This document shows, piece by piece, positions 18,765-26,968 of a stretch of 64,000 bases of DNA. Numbering within the stretch: position 1 is the first letter of the stretch; each line of letters starts with the position of its first letter. The DNA is from JAVMKJ01 sp031732855 (GTDB taxonomy: Bacteria > Pseudomonadota > Gammaproteobacteria > Competibacterales > Competibacteraceae). Made by a program: the position numbers and the translations under genes. The DNA is taken from NCBI GenBank assembly GCA_031732855.1, contig JAVMKJ010000105.1, positions 1 to 64,000 of the forward strand, read 5' to 3'. A model generated the notes under the pieces. The model saw nothing but the letters and a program-made list of their open reading frames with translations, ran no database searches and was not told where the DNA came from.

Positions 18765-19607
18765 ATGATGCCAGCCGAGCAGAGCCTACGCGAAGGGCGG
18801 GTGCGGGATGCCTTGGCCGAATTGCAGGCCCAGGTGCGCAAGGAGCCCGCCAACGCCAAATACCGCATATTCCTGTTTCAGTTGCTGGCGGTGCTGGGGC
18901 AGTGGGAACGGGCGTTGAACCAGTTGAACGTACTGGGCGAGATGGACGCCGCCAGCTTGCCGATGGTGCGGACCTACCGCGAGGCCATCCGCTGCGAGCT
19001 GTTCCGGGCCGATGTTTTCGCCGGCCGGCGCTCGCCGCTGGTGTTCGGCGATCCGGAGCCTTGGGTAGCGTTGCTGCTCGAAGCGCTGCGCCTGACGGCC
19101 GACGGCCATTACGCGCACGCCCGAGCACCGCGCGATCAGGCCTTCGAAGCCGCCACCGCTACTCCGGGAACGCTGGACGGGCAGCCGTTCGAGTGGCTGG
19201 CCGATGCCGACCCCCGCCTGGGGCCGGTGCTGGAAGCCGTCGTGAACGGGCGCTATTACTGGATTCCATTCCAGCGGATTCGGACCCTCGCGTTCGAGCA
19301 GCCCGCCGATCTACGGGATTACATCTGGATGCCGGCACGGTTGACTTGGACCAACGGTGGGGAAACCGTGGGTTTGATTCCGGCCCGTTATCCTGGATCG
19401 CACGCCGCCGCCGATCCGTTGGTGCAGTTGGGACGCAGGACTGAGTGGCAGGATTGCGGCGAGGAAACCTGGCTGGGTTTGGGACAGCGGATGTTGGCGA
19501 CCGACCGGGGCGAGTATTCGTTGCTGGATATCCGGCAAATCGAACTGAACGCCGACGAAGACCCAACCGAAGAAATCGCCCCCGATGTGGGTGTCGGCGA
19601 TGGCTGA
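18765..19607 (+). CDS. tagJ: T6SS accessory protein TagJ (ImpE)
   Basis: This 280-residue ImpE-family protein is an accessory factor found with one class of TssA systems; in Pseudomonas it binds the TssB sheath protein and modulates ClpV contact. The N-terminal part (residues ~5-60) is a TPR-like helical region (SLREGRVRDALAELQAQVRKEPANAKYRIFLFQLLAVLGQWERAL). The rest has the conserved YYWIPFQRIRTLAFEQPADLRDYIWMPARL block. It overlaps tssE by eight bases. Two adjacent ATGs (18765 and 18768) are both possible starts. Confidence 0.92.
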   Translation: MMPAEQSLREGRVRDALAELQAQVRKEPANAKYRIFLFQLLAVLGQWERALNQLNVLGEMDAASLPMVRTYREAIRCELFRADVFAGRRSPLVFGDPEPWVALLLEALRLTADGHYAHARAPRDQAFEAATATPGTLDGQPFEWLADADPRLGPVLEAVVNGRYYWIPFQRIRTLAFEQPADLRDYIWMPARLTWTNGGETVGLIPARYPGSHAAADPLVQLGRRTEWQDCGEETWLGLGQRMLATDRGEYSLLDIRQIELNADEDPTEEIAPDVGVGDG

Positions 19608-20115
19608 ACTGACGCCGAAGGAGCGGTTGCAGCCCTCGTTGCTGGATCGTTTGACCGACGACGAACCGGATCGCCTGCAGGAATCCCGTGACAAGCGGGT
19701 ATTGTCGATGGGCCGCTTGCGCGAGTGTGTCCTGCGCGACTTGGCCTGGCTGTTTAACGCTACTCGGATGGCGAGCGACGAGGAGATCGAGCGTTATCCC
19801 TTCGCGGCCCATTCGGTGATCAATTTTGGGCTGCCGTCGCTGTCGGGCGCCACGGCACGCAGTCTCGATCTGGCGGTGCTGGAACGGTCGCTGCGTCAGG
19901 CGATCCTCGATTTCGAACCGCGCATTTATCGAAGCTCGCTGCGAGTCCTTACGGCGCTGACCGAAGAACGCATGAGCCATAACGCGCTGACGTTTGAAGT
20001 CGAAGGCGACCTGTGGGCCCAGCCCGTCCCGCTGCGGTTGTATTTGAAGACCGAGATCGATCTCGAAAGCGGCCAGGTCAAGGTTGAGGAGTCCAGTCGG
20101 ACCCAGGAGCGTTGA
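19600..20115 (+). CDS. tssE: T6SS baseplate protein TssE
   Basis: TssE is the gp25-like baseplate wedge component. The 171-residue product has the gp25 lysozyme-like fold region, with SVINFGLPSLSG, LERSLRQAILDFEPRI and NALTFEVEGDLWAQPVPLRLYLKTEIDLESG. The start at 19600 (MAELTPKER) overlaps tagJ by eight bases. The stop overlaps the tssF ATG by one base (TGATG), indicating translational coupling. Confidence 0.95.
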   Translation: MAELTPKERLQPSLLDRLTDDEPDRLQESRDKRVLSMGRLRECVLRDLAWLFNATRMASDEEIERYPFAAHSVINFGLPSLSGATARSLDLAVLERSLRQAILDFEPRIYRSSLRVLTALTEERMSHNALTFEVEGDLWAQPVPLRLYLKTEIDLESGQVKVEESSRTQER

Positions 20116-21992
20116 TGGATCCGCGCCTGCTCGAATATTACAACCGCGAACTGCAACACCTGCGCGAACTGGGCGGCGAATTCGCCCGTGAGTTTCCCAA
20201 GATCGCCGGCCGGCTGGGGCTGGAAGGGTTCGAATGCGCCGATCCCTATGTCGAGCGGTTGCTGGAGGGATTCGGCTTCCTGGCGGCGCGGGTGCAACTC
20301 AAGATGGACGCCGAGTTCCCGCGCTTCACCCAGCATTTGTTGGAAATTATTTATCCGCATTATCTGGCGCCGACGCCCTCGATGGCGGTGGTCCAGTTTC
20401 AGCCCGATCCGACCGAAGGTGCGTTCGAAAAAGGCTTTGTAATTCCCCGTGGCAGCGAACTGCGCGGTATTTTGGGGAAGGGCGAGCAGACGCCCTGTGA
20501 ATACCGAACCGCGCACGACGTTACGCTCTGGCCGCTGGAACTGGTGGAAGCGCACTATTTCGCCGGCCGCGAGCCGGTGGCGCAACTGGAACTGCCGGAC
20601 TTGTCGCGGGTGCGAGCCGGGATCCGGCTGCGGCTGCGCACCACGCTGCCGGATTTGCCGATCGACAAACTGGCGCTGGAACGCCTGGAACTGTTCCTGC
20701 ACGGCGGCGATGTGTTGCCGGGGCGGCTTTACGAACAATTGCTGGCTAACGTCGTGATGATGGTCGCCCGACCCGGCCAGCGGCCAGCGCCCTGGCACGA
20801 AAAAATAGCGGGGCATTCGATTCGGCGCCTGGGGTTCGAGGACGAACAGGCCCTGCTACCCTGTCCGCCGCCGTCCTTTCAGGGCTACCGGCTGCTGCAC
20901 GAATATTTCGCTTTTCCTCAACGCTACCTGTTCGTGGAACTGGGCGGACTCGGACCGGCGGTGCGGCGCTGCGCCGGCCATGAACTGGAGGTGCTGATCC
21001 TGCTCGGCCGGGCCGACCCGGCGCTGGAAAACGTGGTGGCCGCCGCCAATTTCGCCCTGTTCTGCACGCCGGCCATCAACTTGTTTCCCAAACGGGCCGA
21101 CCGTATTCATCTGAGCGATCAGGTCGCCGAGCATCACGTGGTGGTGGATCGCACCCGGCCGATGGATTTCGAGGTGTATCAGGTCACCGGCGTCACCGGC
21201 ATCGGCGCGGAAGGCGATGAACAGGACTTTCTGCCGTTCTACGCCAGCTATGATCGGCTGAGCCAGCGCGACCGGCGATCCTTTTACACGGTTCACCGGT
21301 TGCCGCGCCTGCTGTCCGACCGGCAGCGGCGTCATGGACCGCGTTCCAGTTATGTCGGCGGCGAAATTTACCTGTCGCTGGTGGATGCCGACGAGACGCC
21401 CTATCGCGGTGGCTTGCGCCAACTGGCGGTCACGACCCTGTCCACCAATCGCGATCTGCCGCTGCACATGCCGGTCGGACGCGGTGACACCGACTTCACC
21501 CTGGAGTCCGGGGCGCCGGTCGGCGCCGTGCGCTGTCTGGCCGGTCCCACCCAGCCCCGATCGTCCCACGCCCATGGCGATACCGCCTGGCGGTTGATCG
21601 GCCATCTCGCTCTGAACTATCTGTCGCTCGCCGATACCGATGCCCGCCAGGGCGCGGTGGCCTTGCGGGAGTTGCTGGCGCTCTATGGCGATCTGGCCGA
21701 TTCCGCCGTTCGCAAGCAGATTGACGGTGTGTGTTCCATTCAAGCCACACCGGTGACTCGGCGGGCGCCGATTCCAGGTCCCATTGCCTTTGCCCGCGGT
21801 TTCGAGGTGGCGGTCACCCTGGACGAGAGTGCGTTCGAAGGGGTGGGAAGCTTCATCTTGGGCGCGGTGCTGGAGCAATTCTTCGCGAAGTATGCGTCCA
21901 TCAACTCCTTTACCGAGACGGTCGTCAAGTCGACCGAACGGGGCGAGATCATTCGATGGCCAGCCCGGATCGGACGGCGGCACACGCTGTAG
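20115..21992 (+). CDS. tssF: T6SS baseplate protein TssF
   Basis: TssF (ImpG) forms the baseplate wedge with TssE, TssG and TssK. The 625-residue protein starts DPRLLEYYNRELQHLRELGGEFAREFPKIAGRLGL, the diagnostic opening, followed by DPYVERLLEGFGFLAARVQLKMDAEFPRFT. The C-terminus is LDESAFEGVGSFILGAVLEQFFAKYASINSFTETVV, also family-typical. The ATG at 20115 is preferred over the TTG at 20112. It overlaps tssG by 37 bases. Confidence 0.97.
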   Translation: MDPRLLEYYNRELQHLRELGGEFAREFPKIAGRLGLEGFECADPYVERLLEGFGFLAARVQLKMDAEFPRFTQHLLEIIYPHYLAPTPSMAVVQFQPDPTEGAFEKGFVIPRGSELRGILGKGEQTPCEYRTAHDVTLWPLELVEAHYFAGREPVAQLELPDLSRVRAGIRLRLRTTLPDLPIDKLALERLELFLHGGDVLPGRLYEQLLANVVMMVARPGQRPAPWHEKIAGHSIRRLGFEDEQALLPCPPPSFQGYRLLHEYFAFPQRYLFVELGGLGPAVRRCAGHELEVLILLGRADPALENVVAAANFALFCTPAINLFPKRADRIHLSDQVAEHHVVVDRTRPMDFEVYQVTGVTGIGAEGDEQDFLPFYASYDRLSQRDRRSFYTVHRLPRLLSDRQRRHGPRSSYVGGEIYLSLVDADETPYRGGLRQLAVTTLSTNRDLPLHMPVGRGDTDFTLESGAPVGAVRCLAGPTQPRSSHAHGDTAWRLIGHLALNYLSLADTDARQGAVALRELLALYGDLADSAVRKQIDGVCSIQATPVTRRAPIPGPIAFARGFEVAVTLDESAFEGVGSFILGAVLEQFFAKYASINSFTETVVKSTERGEIIRWPARIGRRHTL

Positions 21993-22987
21993 CCTTGTTC
22001 GAAGCGTTGCGGCGCGAGCCGTATGCATTCCATTTCTTCCAGGCGATGCGCCACCTGGAGTGCCTGTACCGTGAATTGCCCCGATTGGGAAAATCGACCC
22101 GACTTGCCGATGATCCGGTGCGATTGGCGCAGGAGCCATCGCTGGCCTTCGCCCCGGCCACGCTGGCGGCGTTCGAACCGGGTGGCGATGGCAAGCCGCC
22201 CCGGCTTTTCGAGTACTTCCTGGGGTTGTTCGGCCCGCACGGGCCGTTGCCGACGCATCTGACGGAGTACGCCCGCGATCGCTCGCGCAATCATGGCGAC
22301 CGCACCTTTGTCCGGTTCGCCGACGTTTTTCATCATCGGATCCTGTGTCTGTTCTACCGGGCCTGGGCGGATACGCAGCCGACGGTCAGTTTCGACCGGC
22401 CGGAAGCCGACCGTTTCAACGTTTACGTCGGCGCTTCGTTTGGCTTGGGGATGCCCTCGCTGTGGAACCGGGATGCGGCGCCGGATCTGGCCAAATTCCA
22501 TTACGCTGGCCGGCTGGCGTGCCAAACTCACAATCCCGAGGGTTTGCAGGCGATTCTGGCGGATTTCTTCAAATTGCCGGTGGTGATTGAAACTTTTGTC
22601 GGCCACTGGCTGCCGTTGTCCGAGTCCAGCCGTTGCCGGCTGGGCGAAACGCCGGCCACCGGCCTGCTGGGGAAAACGGCGGTGATCGGCGAACGGGTGT
22701 GGGATTGTCAGTACAAGTTCCGCGTCGTCATGGGGCCGATGGGACTCGCCGAATTCCAGCGCTTCCTGCCCGGCAGCGAGAGCCTGCGGCGACTGATCGC
22801 CTGGGTGCGCAACTACGTCGGCGACGAGTTGCTGTGGGATTTCAATCCGATCCTGAAGAGGGAAGAAGTGCCGCCGCTGGTGCTGGGCGAGGGAACCCGG
22901 CTCGGCTGGACCACCTGGCTGACCAGTCGGCCGCTCGATCGCGACGCCGACGATCTCAAACTGGATGCCGTCACCTATTGCACATGA
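21956..22987 (+). CDS. tssG: T6SS baseplate protein TssG
   Basis: TssG (ImpH) is the fourth wedge component. The 343-residue product begins ALFEALRREPYAFHFFQAMRHLE and contains LPTHLTEYARDRSRNHGDRTFVRFADVFHHRILCLFYRAWA, a highly conserved block, then GETPATGLLGKTAVIGERVWDCQYKFRVVMGPM. The start at 21956 lies inside tssF; an upstream open frame exists but is shadowed by tssF. It ends 18 bases before clpV. Confidence 0.95.
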   Translation: MASPDRTAAHAVALFEALRREPYAFHFFQAMRHLECLYRELPRLGKSTRLADDPVRLAQEPSLAFAPATLAAFEPGGDGKPPRLFEYFLGLFGPHGPLPTHLTEYARDRSRNHGDRTFVRFADVFHHRILCLFYRAWADTQPTVSFDRPEADRFNVYVGASFGLGMPSLWNRDAAPDLAKFHYAGRLACQTHNPEGLQAILADFFKLPVVIETFVGHWLPLSESSRCRLGETPATGLLGKTAVIGERVWDCQYKFRVVMGPMGLAEFQRFLPGSESLRRLIAWVRNYVGDELLWDFNPILKREEVPPLVLGEGTRLGWTTWLTSRPLDRDADDLKLDAVTYCT

Positions 22988-23005
22988 TCAACGGAGTCTG
23001 AATCC

Positions 23006-25690
23006 ATGGCCGAAATCAGTCGAGTTGCCCTGTTCGGGAAGCTGAACAGTCTGGGCTACAAAGCCATCGAAAGCGCCACCGTGTTCTGCAAGTTGCGGGG
23101 TAATCCCTATGTGGAACTGGTGCATTGGCTGCATCAAATTCTGCAATTGCCGGATTCGGACCTGCACCGGACCATCCAGCATTTCAGCCTGAATCCCTCC
23201 CGCGTGGCCAAGGATTTTACCGAGGCGCTGGATCGCCTGCCGCGCGGCGCAACCTCGATTTCCGATCTGTCCTCGCATGTGGACGCGGCGGTGAAGGAAG
23301 CCTGGGTCTATGCGACCCTGCTGTTCGACGATTCGCAGGTGCGCACCGGCCATTTGCTGGTTGGGATGCTGAAGACGCCGGATTTGCGCAACGCGCTGCT
23401 GGCCATTTCCCGCGAATTTGACAAGATCAGGCTGGACGCGCTGACCGAGCGGTTTGCCGACATCGTCGCCGCCTCGCCGGAAACCGGGCTGCGCGCCAGC
23501 GACGGTTCCCAGGTCGGCGGCGGCGCGGCGCCGGGAGAGGCCAGCGAGGCGCTGGCGCCGGCGCAGATGGGCAAGCAGGAGGCGCTCCAGCGATTTTCGG
23601 TCGATCTCACCGAACGGGCGCGCAAGGGCGAACTGGACCCCATCGTCGGCCGCGACGAGGAAATCCGCCAGATCGTCGATATTTTGATGCGCCGTCGCCA
23701 GAACAACCCGATCCTGACCGGCGAGGCCGGCGTCGGCAAGACGGCGGTGGTGGAAGGCTTCGCCCAGCGCATTGCGTCCGGGGACGTGCCGCCCCCCCTC
23801 CAGGACGTGACCCTGCGGGTGCTGGACGTGGGCCTGCTGCAAGCTGGCGCCAGCATGAAAGGCGAGTTCGAGAACCGGCTGCGGCAAGTCATCGACGAAG
23901 TACAGTCTTCACCCAAACCGATCATTCTGTTCATCGACGAGGCCCATACCCTGATCGGCGCCGGTGGTGCGGCCGGTACCGGTGATGCCGCCAACCTGCT
24001 CAAGCCGGCGCTGGCGCGCGGCAAGTTGCGCACCATCGCCGCCACCACCTGGGCCGAGTACAAAAAGCACATCGAGAAAGATCCGGCTTTGACCCGCCGT
24101 TTCCAGGTGGTGCAGGTGGGTGAGCCGAGCGAGGAAAAGACCGTTCTGATGATGCGCGGCATGGCCTCGACCATGGAAAAGCATCATCGGGCGCAGATTC
24201 TCGACGAGGCGCTGGAAGCGGCGGTCAAGCTGTCGCATCGCTATATCCCGGCCCGCCAGTTGCCCGACAAGGCGGTCAGCCTGCTCGACACCGCCAGCGC
24301 CCGGGTGGCGATCAGCCTGCACGCGGTGCCGGCCGAGGTCGAGGACAGCCGTCGCCGCATCGAGGGGCTGAAGGTCGAGTTGGAAATTATCGGCCGTGAA
24401 ACAGCCGTCGGCATTGATACCGCCCAGCGCGAAGCGACGGCCAACGAAAAATTGCGGGCCGAAGAGTCGAGGCTGGTGGAACTGGAAGCCCGCTGGCAGG
24501 AGGAAAAGGGGCTGGTCGATCAGATTCTGGCATTGCGCGCCAAATTGCGCGGCGTCGGCGGCACGGTCGAAGCCGAAGCCGCGGCCGAACCCGATCCGCA
24601 GCGGCAAATTTGGTTGGCGGAACTGAAAGAACTCCAGACCCAACTGCACGAATTACAGGGCGAGTCGCCCCTGATTCTGCCCAGCGTGGACGCGCAGGCG
24701 GTGGCTTCGGTGGTGGCCGACTGGACCGGCATCCCGGTCGGGCGGATGGTGAAGAATGAAATCGAAACCGTGCTGGGCCTGGCGGACATTCTCAACCGCC
24801 GCATCATCGGCCAGCGCCACGCGCTGGACATGATCGCCCGCCGCATTCAAACCTCGCGCGCCGCGCTGGACAATCCCAATAAACCCATCGGCGTGTTCAT
24901 GCTGGCCGGCCCGTCGGGGGTGGGCAAGACCGAAACCGCGCTGGCGCTGGCCGAGGCGCTATACGGTGGCGAGCAGAACGTCATCACCATCAACATGAGC
25001 GAGTTTCAGGAAGCGCATACCGTTTCCACCCTCAAGGGCGCCCCGCCGGGCTACGTCGGTTACGGCGAGGGCGGGGTGCTGACCGAGGCGGTGCGCCGCC
25101 GACCCTACAGCGTGGTGCTGCTGGACGAGGTGGAGAAGGCCCACCACGACGTCCATGAAATCTTCTTCCAGGTCTTCGACAAGGGCTGGATGGAGGACGG
25201 CGAAGGGCGGTTCATCGACTTTAAGAACACCCTGATCCTGCTGACCACCAACGTCGGCACCGATCTGATCGCGAGCATGTGCAAGGACCCGGAACTGTTG
25301 CCCGATCCGGAGGGTTTGGGCAAGGCACTGCGGGAACCCTTGCTCAAGGTGTTCCCGCCGGCGCTGCTCGGCCGGTTGGTGACGATTCCGTATTATCCAC
25401 TCAGCGATGCGATGATCGGGGATATCGTCCGGTTGCAACTGGGCCGCATCGAGAAGCGGATCAAGGAAAATCACAAGGTGCCGTTCGGTTACGACGACGA
25501 GGTGATCAAGCTGATCGTCAGCCGCTGCACCGAGCTGGAAAGCGGCGGGCGCATGGTGGACGCGATCCTGACCAACACCATGCTGCCGGCGATCAGTCAG
25601 GAATTCCTGACCCGGATGGTGGAAGGAAAGCCGGTCGTACGGGTCGAGGTCCAGGTAAAGGAAGGCGATTTCGCTTACGCGTTCGAGTAA
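23006..25690 (+). CDS. clpV: T6SS sheath-recycling ATPase ClpV (TssH)
   Basis: ClpV is the AAA+ hexamer that disassembles contracted TssB-TssC sheaths. The 894-residue protein has a Clp N-domain (about 1-155), a first ATPase with Walker A GEAGVGKT near residue 237 and Walker B ILFIDEAHT, a coiled-coil M domain (about 440-560), and a second ATPase with GPSGVGKTE near residue 634. The N-terminal sequence is of the ClpV rather than ClpB type, and the gene closes the T6SS operon. A separate ClpA is encoded at 58900-61149. Confidence 0.97.
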   Translation: MAEISRVALFGKLNSLGYKAIESATVFCKLRGNPYVELVHWLHQILQLPDSDLHRTIQHFSLNPSRVAKDFTEALDRLPRGATSISDLSSHVDAAVKEAWVYATLLFDDSQVRTGHLLVGMLKTPDLRNALLAISREFDKIRLDALTERFADIVAASPETGLRASDGSQVGGGAAPGEASEALAPAQMGKQEALQRFSVDLTERARKGELDPIVGRDEEIRQIVDILMRRRQNNPILTGEAGVGKTAVVEGFAQRIASGDVPPPLQDVTLRVLDVGLLQAGASMKGEFENRLRQVIDEVQSSPKPIILFIDEAHTLIGAGGAAGTGDAANLLKPALARGKLRTIAATTWAEYKKHIEKDPALTRRFQVVQVGEPSEEKTVLMMRGMASTMEKHHRAQILDEALEAAVKLSHRYIPARQLPDKAVSLLDTASARVAISLHAVPAEVEDSRRRIEGLKVELEIIGRETAVGIDTAQREATANEKLRAEESRLVELEARWQEEKGLVDQILALRAKLRGVGGTVEAEAAAEPDPQRQIWLAELKELQTQLHELQGESPLILPSVDAQAVASVVADWTGIPVGRMVKNEIETVLGLADILNRRIIGQRHALDMIARRIQTSRAALDNPNKPIGVFMLAGPSGVGKTETALALAEALYGGEQNVITINMSEFQEAHTVSTLKGAPPGYVGYGEGGVLTEAVRRRPYSVVLLDEVEKAHHDVHEIFFQVFDKGWMEDGEGRFIDFKNTLILLTTNVGTDLIASMCKDPELLPDPEGLGKALREPLLKVFPPALLGRLVTIPYYPLSDAMIGDIVRLQLGRIEKRIKENHKVPFGYDDEVIKLIVSRCTELESGGRMVDAILTNTMLPAISQEFLTRMVEGKPVVRVEVQVKEGDFAYAFE

Positions 25691-25719
25691 ATATTCCCAC
25701 GAGCGTGGATCGGGCGAAG

Positions 25720-25941
25720 ATGAACCAGTCCAGAGTGAACGGTGGGAAGTTCATTCTGGATTGGCTATCGAGTCTCGTGCGGCCAGTCAGCATGAAAGTG
25801 TTTGCTGGAAAGGGTTTGCTGGAGTCGGCATGGAACGTGCCTGCCAAGGAAAAGGATTTCCCGATCTCAGCCTCTACCAGCATGCTAATCAGGAGTTCGA
25901 CAATTACGGATCATGCGAGGGATAGAGGTCATTTTGGTTAA
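25720..25941 (+). CDS. Possible small protein, 73 residues, unrecognised
   Basis: The frame from the ATG at 25720 is open for 73 codons and fills most of the 275-base gap between clpV and the HExxH gene. The product (MNQSRVNGGKFILDWLSSL...) has no motif I recognise, and the ribosome site is poor. The base composition is less GC-rich than the neighbouring core genes. It could be noncoding leader for the downstream pair. Treat it as a candidate only. Confidence 0.2.
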   Translation: MNQSRVNGGKFILDWLSSLVRPVSMKVFAGKGLLESAWNVPAKEKDFPISASTSMLIRSSTITDHARDRGHFG

Positions 25942-25965
25942 CTTGACTTTTCTGGAGGTGTTCTC

Positions 25966-26442
25966 ATGGCAGGCATACAGATCAACATCGGCGACCACGT
26001 CAGTTCCGAAGCCGGTTATGTCGCTATTCCACCCAAGCATCAGGATACCATGCGCTGGGCGCGCACCAAGGCGAAATGGATCGCCAGCAACATCAATTCG
26101 GCCAATACCTATTTTCAAACATTGCCCAACGGTCGGTCGCTCGGTGATCTTTTGGCCGACAGCTCGATTTGGGTGAACTACCATGCCACGATGCCTTACT
26201 TTGGAGAGACCAACATGGTGGGTGGTAAGGAAATCGCCATATCCGAGAAATCCTTCAGGATCGGGCGCTGGACCGTCCTGGCGACTCTGATTCACGAGTT
26301 GGCGCATACTGATGGCGCGCCGGGCGGGGCGGACCAGCGAGCCGAACGGGCGCTTGTCGAGTGTGGATTAGGCAAGAGGTCAGAACTGACGACGGGCGTC
26401 GATGACCCCAGCACGCCTTTTAACCCCAATATTCACGGGTGA
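25966..26442 (+). CDS. Small HExxH zinc-metallopeptidase-like protein, candidate T6SS effector
   Basis: This is a 158-residue soluble protein without a signal peptide or membrane segment. A zincin-type helix TVLATLIHELAHTDGAPGG places HExxH at residues 110-114. The third zinc ligand is not the metzincin His (the position after HExxHxxGxx is Gly); D123 or E127 in GADQRAERALVECGLG are candidates. The start has a strong TCTGGAGG ribosome site. The gene lies just downstream of clpV and six bases upstream of a gene for an exported protein resembling TIMPs. A leaderless small hydrolase at the end of a T6SS operon, followed by an exported partner, is the usual layout of an effector-immunity pair. 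The substrate (peptidoglycan stem peptide or a periplasmic protein) is unknown. Confidence 0.65.
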   Translation: MAGIQINIGDHVSSEAGYVAIPPKHQDTMRWARTKAKWIASNINSANTYFQTLPNGRSLGDLLADSSIWVNYHATMPYFGETNMVGGKEIAISEKSFRIGRWTVLATLIHELAHTDGAPGGADQRAERALVECGLGKRSELTTGVDDPSTPFNPNIHG

Positions 26443-26448
26443 TCGCGC

Positions 26449-26889
26449 ATGTCGATGCGGGATGTTTCACGGGGGATGGCGGGTTTTATCCTCCTGCTGC
26501 TAGCGTTGCCGGCTTCCAGCTTGGCTTGTCGCTGCATTGAGGACATTGCTCCAGCATCCGCTTATCGACAGGCGGATGTGGTGGTGTGGGGCCAGGCGCG
26601 GGCAGTTCGAGGCGACATCAACAAGGAAGGCGCCACGGCGAGCGTTCGCGTATCCAAAGCCTGGAAAAAACCGGTTCGCGCTGAAATCGATATCCTGACC
26701 TCCACCACCTGCGCCTTTGAATTTCGGACTGGCGAGGAATACCTGCTCTATCTCCATGCGTCCCCGGATGGCGCGCGCTATACCACCAAGCGCTGTGTTG
26801 GCAATCGGATCATTACCGAGGCCCAGAAAGCGCTGGATTGGTTGAAGCGATATGGCGTGCCGGCAGCCGTCGAAGGCGTTGCTCCTTGA
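26449..26889 (+). CDS. Exported TIMP-like (netrin-fold) protein, candidate immunity protein
   Basis: This 146-residue precursor has a basic N-terminus, a hydrophobic core (GFILLLLALPASS) and a cleavage site SLA before Cys27. Cleavage by signal peptidase I would leave a mature N-terminus C-R-C. The mature part has four cysteines: 27, 29, 88 and 116. The order and spacing parallel the TIMP N-domain pairs Cys1-Cys70 and Cys3-Cys99. The hydrophobic YRQADVVVWGQARAV strand, VRVSKAWKKPV, the STTCAFEFRTGEEYLLYL block and RCVGNRIITEAQKALDWL match bacterial TIMP/NTR-like proteins. TIMPs inhibit zinc peptidases by chelating the metal with the N-terminal cysteine. Six bases separate it from the HExxH gene. 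Lipidation is possible but the site lacks Leu at -3. Confidence 0.7.
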   Translation: MSMRDVSRGMAGFILLLLALPASSLACRCIEDIAPASAYRQADVVVWGQARAVRGDINKEGATASVRVSKAWKKPVRAEIDILTSTTCAFEFRTGEEYLLYLHASPDGARYTTKRCVGNRIITEAQKALDWLKRYGVPAAVEGVAP

Positions 26890-26968
26890 ATCAGAAAAGA
26901 CGGCCAACCGATTACTCTTTCGGCCGTGTCGCCACCAGACAATACAACCGGATATCCGAGCGCCACCG

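Noticed and set aside
23006..25690. clpV as the housekeeping disaggregase ClpB
   Set aside because: The N-terminal region lacks the ClpB pattern, the gene is embedded in the T6SS operon directly after tssG, and the sequence resembles ClpV throughout.
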